From the NCBI GenBank assembly GCA_030062745.1, contig CP099846.1, forward strand, positions 5,766,001 to 5,830,000: DNA of 64,000 nucleotides, written 5' to 3'. The stretch is from Capitulum mitella. Its lineage: Eukaryota; Arthropoda; Thecostraca; Pollicipedomorpha; Pollicipedidae. A model generated the notes under the pieces. It did no database searches. It saw nothing but the letters and a program-made list of their open reading frames with translations, and was not told where the DNA came from. This document shows positions 1 to 11,210 of the stretch, in pieces. The position numbers were made by a program, and so were the translations under genes. Position 1 is the first letter of the stretch; each line of letters opens with the position of its first letter.

Positions 1-690
1 GGCGAGATCATGCTGCAATGGTCTACTAATTTCCAGCCCAACCCAAAAAGTGGTCCGTTTTAATAACCTTGAACTTTGACCTCCGATATTTCCCAAAGTT
101 TCCCATGTCCACCTCAGCGTTTGGAGTTTTGAGATCCTTAAGCCAAGTTCTATCGGAATGCCAATTTTCAACTAGATCGTAAAAGTCTTGAACATCAATC
201 TGTAGAATGGTATAACTTTGACCTCTGATATCTCAAAAAGCTACAAATGTCCACTTGCGCTTTTGTGGTTCTAGAATGCTTAGATCAGCCTTTATTAGCG
301 TGTAAATTTTCAGCTCAGTCAAAGAAGTTTGCTTAAATGACCTTGAACTTTGACCTCTCAAAATTCAAAGTTTGTCTCAAAGTTTGATCTCTGATATTTC
401 AAAAAGTTTTCAATGTCCATCTTAGCTTTTGGAGTTTTGAGATGCCTAAGCCAAGTTCTATTAGTTTGCCAATTTTCAGCCAGATCGTGAATCTTGAATA
501 CCATTGTATAAAATGGTATAACCTTGACCTTTGTCATCCCAAAACGTTACAAATGTCCACCTTAGCTTTTGTGGTTCTAGAATGCTTAGATCAATCTTTA
601 AAAGTGTACAGATTTGCAGCTCGATCGAAACAGTCTGTTTAAATGACCTTGAACTTGGACGCTAATGTTTCAAGAAATTTTCATTGTCCA
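1..690. repeat. TGACCT-rich tandem satellite, about 150/310-bp period
   Basis: The block repeats the phrases CTTGAACTTTGACCTC, AATGTCCAC.TTAGCTTTTG and GTTTTGAGATGCCTAAG. The larger period is about 310 bp, built from two diverged half-units of about 150 bp. The segment at about 8,545-8,740 is another copy in the same orientation. TGACCT/TTGACCT hexamers recur near positions 70-82, 213-222, 341-357, 520-530 and 645-650. I see no gene in it. Confidence 0.7.
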
Positions 691-698
691 CCTTACCC

Positions 699-1205
699 AG
701 CCAGCAGTCCCTAATGGGACCCATGTGGGCTGCATGTGGGGCAAGTGGGATTATGTGGCCATGGGCTGCAGGTGGGCTCTTATCTGGGCTTCATATGGGA
801 CCTAGATGGACTGCCCATATTTTGTGATGTTCTTTTGATACACCTGCGATATATGCGATTTGTGCGTCCTCGTTGCGTACTACGCGAATAATCTCCACTG
901 GCACCAAAATTGGAATGAATACTAATGTGGGCTTGATATGGGCTACATGTGGGCCAGCTGGGCTCATGTCAACATGGGGTGCAGGTGGGCTTGTATTTGG
1001 GCCCCATATGGGACCCAGATGGGCTGCCCACATGCTATCATTCTTTTGATACGCCTCGAGTGTTTCCGATTTGTGCTCCTTTGTTGCGTGATACCCGATA
1101 ATTCTTTACAAATGGCAAAAAGGAATAAATGTAAATGTGGGCTCCATATGGGTTACATGTGGGTCAACTGGGCTCATGTCGACATGGGATGCAGTTGGGC
1201 TGGTG
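699..1205. repeat. CATATGGG-rich satellite block X
   Basis: About 200-bp units combine a self-complementary G/C part (phrases such as GGCCCATATGGGACCCAGA and GGGCTGCCCACAT) with an AT-richer part containing CTTTTGATAC and GATTTGTGC. The same units occur inverted at 2,360-2,960. Shorter relatives lie at about 4,950-5,150 and 8,410-8,545. Open frames here are repeat artefacts. Confidence 0.65.
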
Positions 1206-1207
1206 TA

Positions 1208-1772
1208 TGTCTCTACTGAAAGTAAACACACTCCATTGTTAAAATGGCTCTTCCGAGTCTCGCTTCAAAGTCAAAAAGAAGGGCATGTTAAAAACGACAC
1301 TCCGGAAACACACAAATAAAAACACATAAAAGTACACAAACAATAAAGTTCAGATCCAGCACTCCCAATTTAAGTCTACTGTAACTGGTAAAAACGTAAT
1401 CCAGATGACTAAACGGTGACGTCCTCAAGGTCAAAATAGTGCATACATTGAAACTGATCAACTGTTCATATTCACGTCTTCAAAAGTAGTGCAGTCGATA
1501 TTTGCCAATATTCGTTGTTTGAGCACTATATAGAAATGTGAAACACTTGGTGTATGCAGGAAAACTGATGCACTTCCAGTTACGTAACAACTGCAATGTT
1601 CTCCATAGAAACCTAGAATGCAAAGTAAATGATCGTGGGCATTACTCCTCAGAAGGTGAAGGATATCTGTGAAGACATAACGCTAAACTGAAAGCACCTT
1701 GTGGTTATCTAAATAATGACGTAAAAATTTGGTGCCTAGCGAGGTATTTAAGACCATGGTGACAGTTCACGT
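1208..1772 (+). repeat. Inverted repeat arm A
   Basis: This segment reappears as a diverged reverse complement at about 3,024-3,604. Matching landmarks are ACACTCCATTGTTAAAATGG (1,228) against CCATTTTAACAATGGAGTGT (3,563), and ACCATGGTGACAGTTCAC against GTGAACTGTCACCATGGT. Identity by eye is clearly below 90%, so the pair is old. The 1,772-2,360 interval between the arms and the next satellite block shows no recognisable feature. Confidence 0.65.
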
Positions 1773-2359
1773 ACTTCACAAATCGTAGCCCCAAAAAAAT
1801 CGAAACTAAAAATTCAAGCCAGCCTATTTTAGAATGACTTGTCACAGTAGGTACTCACACAATCACCGACGACGACTCGATCTCCGCAATGTAGTACAGA
1901 ATCACAGAAAGCACGAGGTTCCACAGCCATGCGCAGTAGTGTGGCCGGGAGGGCTCTTGAAAATGGCCGCCAAATGGTTACAGATTATGGCATGCTAGAT
2001 CTGGATCTAAAAGATGCGGCATTTTTACACCATTGTTGTTGTGTGTAACCATACAATGTACAAATATAAATCATACACATTTATTACTTTGTATTTGTAA
2101 ATCAATCAATCAGTCAGTAGGGAAATCATTTTTTCCAATGAAATGGTTTGTCACCAATTGCGCTACCGGCGCCATTTATCACCATCTGCAAACACTGGCG
2201 CGCACAGGGGAGGACGCCTGGAGGATTGGACCCTCTGGGACGAAAGCTGTGTTTTTTAGCTTAAAAAAGAAAACGGGAAAATCGACCTGGTGCACTAAAT
2301 CAGTTAAGAACTTCGGGCTCGACCAACCGTGTAGAAAAAAATCCTGGGTGCGTAACTGC

Positions 2360-2960
2360 ATGCGAACTGGCCCATCTGGGTCCCATATGGGTCCTCAGTC
2401 CACCTGCACCTGCACCTGGTATCTGAGTCCCATATGAGACCCAGATACCAGTCCACCTGCACCCCACATAATCGGCTGGGCATTTGATAAGCCCAGCTGA
2501 CCCACATGTAGCTCATATGGGGCCCATATTTGCACTGATTGCTTTTTGGCATTTGTGAAGTATAATCGGGTATTACGCAACGACGGAGCACAAATCGGAA
2601 ATATTCAAGACGTATCAAAAGAATTATAGCATGTGGGCAGCCCATCTGTGTCCCAGATTGGACCCAAATGCCAGCCCACCTGCACCCCCTGTTGACATGA
2701 GCCCAGCTGGCCCACATGTAGCCCATATGGAGCCCACATTAGTATTCATTCCATTTTTGGTGTCTGTGAAGATTATTCGCGTAGTACGCAACGAGGAAGC
2801 ACAAATCGCAAATACTGCAGGCGTATCAAAAGAACATGACAAAATATGGGCAGCCCATCTGGGTCCCATATGGAGCCCAGATACCAGCCGACCTGCAGCC
2901 CATGCCTACGTAAACCCACTTGCCCCACATGCAGCCCGCATGGGTCCCATTTGGGACTGT
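2360..2960. repeat. CATATGGG-rich satellite block X', inverted relative to 699-1205
   Basis: The block reads as the reverse complement of block X: GTATCAAAAGAA for TTCTTTTGATAC, CGCAACGA.GAAGCACAAATCG, and CCCACATGTAGCCCATATGG. It contains at least two units of about 200 bp. Confidence 0.6.
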
Positions 2961-3023
2961 TGGTTGAGCCGTTCTAAAATAGACTGTGCTGAACCTGAAA
3001 TATGAATTTATTTTGCTGGGATT

Positions 3024-3604
3024 AGTGAACTGTCACCATGGTCTGAAATGCCTAGCTAGGCACTAATACACATGATTAAGGCCCATCTCCAGTTCTTCAC
3101 GTTATATCTGCATAGATATTGTCAACATTCTGAGGAATGCGCGCCGAATGACCTTGAAGTCGGTGCGCCCCAAAGCCGCAATAACCAACCGACATTCTGA
3201 GGAATAATGCGCACGGTCATTTATTTTTCATTCTAGGTACGTGGGGGGAAAAGTGCAGCTGTTACCTAATTGGAAGTGCACCTGTATCCCTGCATACGCC
3301 AAGTGTTTCGCATTCCTGTATTGTGCCCAAACAGTGAATATTGGTAAACACTGACTTTGTGCTATTTTTGAAGTACTTGAATATGAAGTTGATCAGTTTC
3401 AACGTATGCACTATTTTGACCTTGTGAACGTCACCGTTTGGTCTTATGGATTACGTTTATGCCAGTTGTAATAGACTTAAATGGGAGTACTGAATCATGT
3501 GTTTGTTGAGTGTCGTTTTTAACACGTCCTTCCTTTTAACCTTGACACGACACTCTGAAGAGCCATTTTAACAATGGAGTGTGTTTACTGTCAGTTCAGA
3601 CATA
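3024..3604 (-). repeat. Inverted repeat arm A' (partner of 1208-1772)
   Basis: A reverse-complement match to 1,208-1,772 with scattered substitutions and an insertion near 3,120-3,210. It follows block X' directly, as arm A follows block X, although both blocks and both arms are inverted. A single inverted duplication would not give this order. Confidence 0.6.
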
Positions 3605-3724
3605 CACCAGTGGTAGTATAATGTGTGTGTCACGAAATCGGGTCACTTTTGCCTTTTCACTGGACGCGATGGACCTCATTGTACAACAGGGTAACGTCTG
3701 TGTCATGGTGTATTCTCTTTGTCT

Positions 3725-4245
3725 TCAGGGGCAGTAAAGCAAAATACGGAGTGCTCGGGAGTATCAAAAACGAGGTGGAACACACTGTGCGAAAATGGTT
3801 CACCGGTGGTCGGGACCAGGACGGCGGCCGGAAACGATACCAGCGGGCCGCACCACCGGCCAACTGCTCACGGATCATCGAAGATGGTCCGATGGGCAGC
3901 TGCCGGCGCACCCAGTGAGCGGGATTGCCGACTAGACGCGACCTGATGGCAGATTAGGCAAGGGCCTGATGGTGTCGCAGGCACTGGAGATGCTGAAACG
4001 GCATACTGCCAATGAACAGGTGGTGCGATAGCTGCGTGAAACGTTCGACAGCGCGCTATTCACGCGCGTGCAATGTGACTTCAGTGCAGCGCAGCAACAG
4101 AGACGGCTTGCGGTGGCGGATGGATGGGACAGGGTGTTAACGATTTGACAGGTGCAGGAGTGGTTCGAGAGACGCGGCGACAAGGCTGCCGTGCAAAGAA
4201 CGTAGAGGTGGTGCGCCAACTATTGAAGGACTTGACCTGCACCGA
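3725..4245 (+). pseudogene. Decayed coding fragment of unknown family
   Basis: A GC-richer island in AT-rich surroundings. From about 3,965 the + frame reads like protein (SQALEMLKRHTANEQ ... VQEWFERRGDKAAVQR), interrupted by TAG near 4,028, TGA near 4,147 and TAG near 4,203. Each stop is one C-to-T change from a sense codon (CAG or CGA). An upstream open stretch (3,750-3,918) has a similar KWF...GRKRYQR phrase in another frame. I do not recognise the family. It could also be chance coding-like sequence. Confidence 0.35.
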
Positions 4246-4249
4246 CTGA

Positions 4250-4940
4250 GTGAGTGGTTTATTCGTGATTCGTGATTTGGCGTTTATAGCGGTTAGGCAG
4301 GCGATGTGTGTGGCGTCTTTTGCTGGCACATGGTGATGCAGATTAACTGTTTTTTTTTTAGTCTGGGAAGTCGTGTGTTTCGAATGGACTGGGGCAAGTA
4401 GCGTAACAGTCTTTAGTTTTTGGTGGCGATTCCGGCGCTGCCACGACCCGTAACTGAGCAGTCCGGTGTGTCTTCCACATCTGCAACGTTCAGTATCAGG
4501 AAGCTTTAAGTAAATTTTAGTTCCATGCCTTTCGCAGGACGTGTTCTTCCTTGTTAAGAAAGCAAAGCAGTTCAGATCGGGGAGAGGGGAAGATGCTTGG
4601 CAAGTGCACTAAGTGTGCGCAGCGTAGCTGTAGTACTGCTATCTTGTTGACGTATGTGGAGCCTTTGCGAAAGGGTTTTGTGGCTAGCCGGGCAGTCGCG
4701 GTACGTCTCGTTGCTGATACTGCTTGGAAATAAAGGTGGAACTGTGAGGCCAGTATCTAACAAATGCGATTGATAACGCAGAACATCAGTAGACAAATCC
4801 GGTCCACATGATTATTCCAGATATGTGGCTGCTGTGTCCCATGTCCGTCGTAACGAAATATGTATCACATGCACCCCGGATTCAGCCAGGGGCGACCATG
4901 ATTGACCACATGCGTCACAGGTCAGGCCCAGATAAATTGA
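4250..4940. other. No recognisable feature
   Basis: Unremarkable sequence between the decayed fragment and the next satellite patch. No splice-consistent coding block or repeat structure was seen. Confidence 0.4.
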
Positions 4941-5150
4941 TGGGCCCAGAACTAGCCCATGCGCACCCGGTTGGGCCCACATGTCGCCCAGATGACGACT
5001 ACATGCAGCTCAGATGAAACCCACATGTAGCCCAGATGAAGCTCACACACACCCTAGATGAAGCCCACGCTGACCCAACGTACAGCCCACATGAAGCCCA
5101 TACAAATCCCAGGTGAGCCCATAAGGGTCCCACATAGAGCCCGGGCAGGG
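4940..5150. repeat. GCCCACATG/GCCCAGATGA-type minisatellite patch
   Basis: About ten degenerate units of 18-22 bp with cores AGCCCA.ATGAAG and CCCACATG. They are related in wording to the CATATGGG blocks at 699-1,205 and 8,410-8,545. Confidence 0.55.
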
Positions 5151-5683
5151 ACGGCGGATTACATTTTCGGCTGGGGGGGGGCAAGTTCTGTCGGATCAAC
5201 AGCCAACCTCATTTGGGTTACCTTTTCCCCATCCCGAAGACAATAACTGAACCTCGTTCTTTTTGCCATCACCAAATTTTTCTTTAAATAAGGGAAGCTT
5301 TTTCCTAGGTTTTGGCCCTAGTGTACAGTTGTGTTCTCCAAAATGCGCGGATTTTTGTTTTCAGGTCTGTACCCATTGCCATTTTTCAGGTCTTTGCCCT
5401 TGGGCATCCATCTACGTAATGGCGGATAATGCAAACTTCTGCTTGTTATTATGTTTGCGTTTACATCACGAATTTAACATTATTATAAAATGCATTCGTT
5501 AACGGCTGAAGGGCAGTTTCCTCCCACAACATTAAATCATAAATCGACGCTTAGTAACAAAGCTCTTGCAGAGTATCATACAAGAACGAAATCATTATCT
5601 CAAGCACTTGCCAAAGCAGCTTTGCTTGTCCGCCACACACATAATGTAACAATGCCAGCGCCAAATCTCTGACATAATGGGGC

Positions 5684-5810
5684 AGGGGCGTAGCCAGGAT
5701 TCTGTCCAGGGAGGAGGGCAAATCGGATCAAGGGGACCCTCGAAACCAATGGGAGCGCTTGCCAAGGGCGGATCTAAAATTTCTCTAAGGTGGGGAGGGG
5801 GTGGAGGAAA
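5684..5810 (+). mobile_element. hAT-like terminal fragment
   Basis: CAGGGGCGTAGCCAGGATT resembles the terminal inverted repeat of the complete MITE at 8,898-9,168 (CAGGGACGTAGCCA). No matching right end with an 8-bp target duplication was found, so this is probably a truncated or strongly diverged copy. 5,150-5,684 and 5,810-6,150 hold nothing I recognise. Confidence 0.35.
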
Positions 5811-6149
5811 ATGGTCAGCGCGGGGCCCCCATTTATTGCCCTTCAGACATGGAAAATGACGCAATTCTGCTTTTTACGATATAAAATAACCAAAAAATTC
5901 AAACGCGTCATCTTATTTCACGAAATTCTGCGTTTTGTTTCCGAACACAGTGCCCGAAACATGACAAAAACTGCGAGACTTTAGGCGGCTCCGTCCCTCT
6001 CTTCCTTTCAAATATTGTGTCTGTATCTGGTCCAGGAGTCTGTCTGTCCCCCCCCCAATCCCGTAGTTTCTGTTTTTTTCAGTTTAGATTAGTTAAGTTT
6101 AGTTTAGTTTTGTTAGTTCAGCTTAGTTTAGGTTCCCTCTTGCAGTTAC

Positions 6150-7700
6150 AGGGGCACTTTTAGTGGTCTCGGGCCGTCTGCCGTGCCAGGATCCTCTAGT
6201 GGTCTCAGGTTCCTTTTACAAACTCACGTGTCCCGCGGGACGTCTCAGGCGCTCCTTTGGCAGTTTCAGGAGCACCTCGGACAGCCTCAGGGACCCGTCT
6301 GGCAGTTTCAGGGACGCTTAAACCATCTCGGATTCCTTCCTGTTGTCCCTGGGACGTTTTTGCGGTCTAAGGAGCCCCTCAGGCACTAAAAAGGGCCCTG
6401 TGTAAGCCTCTCTCTGCTGTGACAGGGACGCCTCTTGCAATCGTCTAAGTCCTTTGGCCGTTTCACGAGCAGTCTGGACGTCTCAAGGTCTAGTAGTTTC
6501 AGGAGCCCCTTCTGGTCGTCTCAGTGGCCCCTATTGCTAGAGACTTCTAATTAGCAGTCTCAAAGAGCCCTCTCTAGCAGTCTCAGTGGACCCCTACGAT
6601 CCTGGATACCTTTCTTATCGTCTCTGGGAAACATTTTTGCCATCTCAGGAGCCCTCTGGCAGTTACAAAACACCTTTTGGCAATTTCAGGGCCCCTGTGC
6701 AGTGTTATAGACCCTCTAAACGTCCCCGGCGGTCCTCATGGCTGTATCAGGGGTCTTCCTCTGTTACATGAGGTATACCTGGCAGTCTTTTAGGGCCCCT
6801 CTAGCCGTAACAATTTGTTTTTTAGACGTTTTGTTGGCGCTTCATGGGCCTCGCTGGCAATCTTAGGGGATGTTGCCCGTGTCAGGAGCCCGCTTATTAC
6901 ATTCGGGGACCCTCTGGCCGCCCAGCGCCCCCATAAAGCCCAAATACCGTCCCAGAGGCACTCTTATTGTCATTGTCTCGCAGCGGTCCTGCGACCTTTT
7001 TGGCGGTCTCAGCGGTCATCTGCGGCGTACAGTCCCATCTCACCGTCCCAGAAATCACCTGACCTTCCCGGGGGTCCCTGACAGCATCAAGAACCCCCAA
7101 GGTTTAAAAAAGGCCAGTGTAGCCCATTTGTGGCTCCTCTCGAGACTGAGTAGGTTACTGACGAATCCCCGTTCAGGGGCCCCTCTGGCTGGCCAGGGTC
7201 TCCTTATGCCGTGCTAGCTACCATCTAAAGTTCTTTCCGTCTCAGGTGCCTCTCTGGCAATGTTAGCGGTCTCATGGACTCTGCCATGTTGGGGCCCCTT
7301 GCAGTCCCAGGGGCCCTCGAAGAGTTTCAAGGACCCTTCTTTCTATCTTCGGGGCCATCTTACCGTGTCAGGGTCTCAACCCTCCGGAGGCCCTCTGACT
7401 ACATCAAGAACCTTCAGCTTTTCATTCACAGGGCTCCCTAGGGACTCGGTCCTCATCTTGGCCGTCTCAGGGGCCCTATAAGTCATCTGGCGGTCTCGGG
7501 ACCAGTCTGCCGTACTGGGACGCTGTTGTGGTCTCAGAGGCCCTTTGGGAGCTTCAGGGGCCCTCTATGCGTCTCAGAGGTCATCTAGCCCTCCAGGAGG
7601 CCTCTCTGACTGCATCAAGAGCCCCTCAGGTTTTTTATAGAGACCCTGTAAAGCTCATACGGAGCCCCTTCGGGCCTCCTTTTAAGTCTGAGGGGTTAAA
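6150..7700. repeat. Degenerate GTCTCAGG-GGCCCCTCTGGCA minisatellite
   Basis: Dozens of loosely spaced copies (about every 25-60 bp) of GTCTCAGG or GTTTCAGG followed by AGCCCCT/GGCCCCTCTGG. The same phrases continue more weakly to about 8,160, together with TGTCTGT and GGGCCCATG patches. All open frames across it change register with the repeat and are not believed to be genes. Confidence 0.6.
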
Positions 7701-8409
7701 GGCCCCTTCCCAGTCCTCAGGGGGGAGGGGCGACCACCCAAATTGCTCCGCCTTTGGATCTGCGTCTGGCCCTCGTAATGAGTGGGGTCCCATGTGGTTA
7801 AAATTACTGTCGGTTTGTAAAGGTACCTCGTTGAAGTGTTAACAGGCCCATGCTCACCTGTAAAGACGTTCCTGGCGACCTGGCGGATGCCTGTTACTGG
7901 TCGGCAGGGGCATCTTGACAGGAAAGCAGGGGCTCCTGAATGATCGTTTAGGGGCACCTGTTTGCCAGGGGGCCACTGCCTGTCTGTAGAGGGCATTCTG
8001 TCTGTCTGTAAAGGGCCCATGTCGACCTCTGGAGGCAGGGGCAGGGACCTTTTTCCAGACCGAAAGGAGATTCCTTCAGAGGCTGGCAGGGATCCTTTAT
8101 GGGTTTACAGGGGGCCCTCCTTAAACAAGCAGTGAATTCTCCTTCAAACTAGCAGAGGCCCCTAAACGCTCATCCAGACCACGGCCTCTCTTCATAGCAC
8201 AAAGCGTTCTTGTATATTCGGAGTACGTTTTCTTTAGGTTCGTACATTGACTTTTTTCTTTTTTTAATAGCGTAAGGTTGATTTTTTACGATTTTGCTTG
8301 GTGCAGTGACCGAAATCTCTGGGGGGCAAAAACATAGCTTTACCCCCCAGCCTGACGGCTGAGGGGACGGCCGCCCCTCCTGCCCCCCCCCTTTTCCGCC
8401 GTCGCTGAG

Positions 8410-8740
8410 CCCGAATGAAGCCCACACACATCACATCTGGGACCCATTTGGTTCAGGGGACATACCTAGATGGGGCTCATATGGGTAGCCCAGATGGGCC
8501 CCACATGGATGCCCATATAGGGCCCAGATGGACCCCATTTGGGATTGCTTGCTGAATTATATCAACCTCTGTTAGTTTACAGATTTTCAGCTCAATGAAA
8601 ATATTCTGCTTTAATGACTTTGATCTTTAGCCTTTGATATTTGAAAAAAGTTTTCAATATCCACCTTAGCTTTTGAAGTTTTGAGATGTCTAATCCATAG
8701 AATGGTAGAACTTTGAACTGAAAAAGAAGTACTTAAAGAT
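8410..8740. repeat. Satellite patch: CATATGGG units followed by TGACCT-type unit
   Basis: 8,410-8,545 has GGGCTCATATGGGTAGCCC and related units. 8,545-8,740 matches the 1-690 satellite (TTTCAGCTCAATGAAAA, TTTTCAATATCCACCTTAGC, GTTTTGAGATGTCTAA). The two families adjoin here as they do near position 700. Confidence 0.55.
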
Positions 8741-8897
8741 AATCCTTGAGGATTTTATGTTGCAGTTTTCTCCAATCATACTGTTTCTCTGGCAAACATA
8801 CTTGCCAAAAGCATGGTCTTTCAGCAGGGAAACAATGTTTACATTGCATACCCTCGAAAGTCGTCCCTGCGTGGTTGCACCGCTGTACTACCGTTGA

Positions 8898-9168
8898 CAG
8901 GGACGTAGCCAAGGGGGGGGGGGAGCCATGGGGCCATGGCCCTCCTGAGCCAAGGAAACCGCACTAGATATACAGCGATTTCGCAGGAGCACGGAATAGT
9001 AACCATATACATATTACAAAAGCAAGCATTATGTATATTTCTGTGGGTTCAATATGACGTCGGTTACATAAAATTGCTTTTGTCTATAAACTTCGTCATA
9101 TGCCAGTGGCATATGATACCATTTGACATTTGCTTCCCCCCCCAAGAAAAATCCTGGCTACGTGTCTG
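8898..9168. mobile_element. hAT-type MITE, 271 bp, with 8-bp TSD
   Basis: The ends are CAGGGACGTAGCCA (left) and TGGCTACGTGTCTG (right), an imperfect terminal inverted repeat. The element is flanked by an exact 8-bp direct repeat, ACCGTTGA, at 8,890-8,897 and 9,169-9,176. An 8-bp target duplication with CAG...CTG termini is typical of the hAT superfamily. The interior is AT-rich and non-coding, with a G run next to the left end and a C run near the right end. Closely related copies lie at 33,822-34,098 and 35,972-36,241. Confidence 0.8.
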
Positions 9169-9570
9169 ACCGTTGAAACGTGATGCTCCCAGGTATGCCT
9201 AGAGTCTAATGTCATGTTCGGTGCATTAGTTTTGCCAACCGGAAACAAGACCTGGGCAGGGGCCAGGGGATAGTGGAACACCTTAGGGCGTGCGGCAAAG
9301 GCAAAGGCAAGCTTACGCAAAGCCTAAGCAAAGGCTTAGGCAAAGGTAAACTCGCCTGGCGTTGGGCCGGTGCCTTCCAGCGCGCATGACTGACTACGAT
9401 TTCCTCTAGGACTATTCACGACAAAAGACGGAAAAGGAAAAAGACAACTAGTTTTAGTGACGTTCATATGACGATTTCTCGCAGGCTGGGATGTTTGTTG
9501 AGTCAGTTGAAGTGTGCTGTGATGATAAAACTCAGTTTCGAAGCCCAAACTTCTTTGTTAAAGAACTGAA

Positions 9571-9595
9571 CGAAAACATAATGCCTCATTGTACC

Positions 9596-9659
<64 letters not shown>

Positions 9660-9684
9660 TGTACAATGAGGCATTATGTTTTCG
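9571..9684. repeat. Hairpin with (TA)n loop
   Basis: A 24-bp arm at 9,571-9,594 (CGAAAACATAATGCCTCATT then GTAC) is perfectly repeated in reverse complement at 9,661-9,684. They enclose about 60 bp of near-pure TA dinucleotides (9,597-9,658). Both strands give the same spurious YIYIYI-rich frame. Confidence 0.85.
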
Positions 9685-9689
9685 TTAAT

Positions 9690-10840
9690 ACATTTGTCAT
9701 AACAAACGACATCATGTTCCGCGTTTTCCAGTTGCTTATTTGAGACACATTGCAAAATCAGCCAAAGGTACAACATGGGGGCATGAAAATACAGATCACG
9801 AGGCAAAGAACATGCGTAATGCGTGACAGAATTCGTGCAAAGGTTATCAGTGAAATCTGCAGGTAGGTGAGAAAAGGAAAAAGGGGGAAAACGGGAAAGA
9901 GGGAAGAGTTCTTATCATAAGAACTACCGCTTCCCCCCCATACACAGTTTCCTTTTGCTACTGTACCCTGGGTGTCATTGCTTCCCCTCCTACAGCTGCA
10001 GGGGACCTCCGGCATTAATCTGTTCATTGATCTTTCTTTCTTTCGAATCGATCGATCTTTCTTTCGAACCCAGATTCCTTCAAAGATAGCCACACGAAGG
10101 CGCAAGTGAAATGCTTCTCCTATCTCCGATTCACGTCACGTCGTTCCTGATGGGGCCATATTGGCAAAGGCGCGCATGTGCATTTTTGTCGTTGCCTGTT
10201 CCTGAGCCTGTCCCCAATGTATAAGCAAACTCAGGAGACGTGAGAAGTGCAGAAATTTGGCTGGACGATCAGAACCGTGTCTAGATGGGCAAGGGGAAGT
10301 GGGGGAGGCGAAAGGCCGGCGACGCGTCGCATTGTCTGGACTGCCGGCGCGCTTCCGAGGCGGGGCGGCCCTGCTAGGACGGAACATTGATAAATGGTGT
10401 TTACAAAAGTGACCAGCAATGCGGATAGACAGGGCCGCATGAGCAGCTGACGGGTTCGTGGTCACTGTTTGGGAAGGGGCACCGGACGATCGGGAGGGGT
10501 CGAGGTTTGGGTACCTTGGATGGGGCGCAGGCGCGCAGCCATGAAAAATATGAGGGGCCAGATGATTTTTTTTAACTTTCAGTCAGCCATTGCATGGTCT
10601 GCCCCGGTCTTTACAACGGTTGAACAATGAATATTTGCATGACCGTCCTGTAAATTTCCAAACAAATGAAAGAGATGTCAACTTGGTCTTAAATGTCCTA
10701 AAAACACCCAGTCTAAGGGGGCAGGGGGCTAACCCCTTTCCCCTTGGCTGCGCTATTGGTGGGGAGCACCATAGGTCTTATAAAGTCTCTGTCAAAGTCT
10801 CCAGCTCCTCATTTTATTTCTCCACACGCAGCCTCTTCGG
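9690..10840. other. No recognisable gene
   Basis: Mixed sequence with a short CTTTCTTTC/GATCGATC low-complexity patch near 10,032-10,070. Open frames here are short and lack family resemblance or splice support. Confidence 0.4.
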
Positions 10841-10844
10841 CCAC

Positions 10845-11210
10845 CGTGGGCCGCACGTCCCATGCACTAGGAATACGATCGTCATCATGAAGCTGCACGA
10901 CAACGTGCGTTGTACTTCGCACGGAGATTATGCTACGACATTCCGTGAAAGGTGTCGTCGCAACGTCGTCGTCTTATCTGCGTTCTGTGTTTACATACAT
11001 GAATAACATGTTAAACGACACAATTCTCGGAACTGCAGTCCCTTCCGTCAAGGTAGTCCGCACGTGACAGGCATGCAGTACGTGAACACCATCATAAAAT
11101 TGCGTGATAACGTGCGTTTTACGTTGTACCGCGACTGACCACGACATTCGCTGAGAAGTGTTATCACGTCGTCATGACGTGCCCAGAACGTACGTGAAGA
11201 TACGAGAGTA
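10845..11210 (+). repeat. Two-copy direct repeat, about 200 bp
   Basis: 10,850-11,000 and 11,048-11,210 share CCGCACGT, ATCATxAAxxTGC.TGA.AACGTGCGTT, CGACATTCxxTGA and GTCGTCxTxxxxT in the same order and orientation, with many substitutions. Confidence 0.45.
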
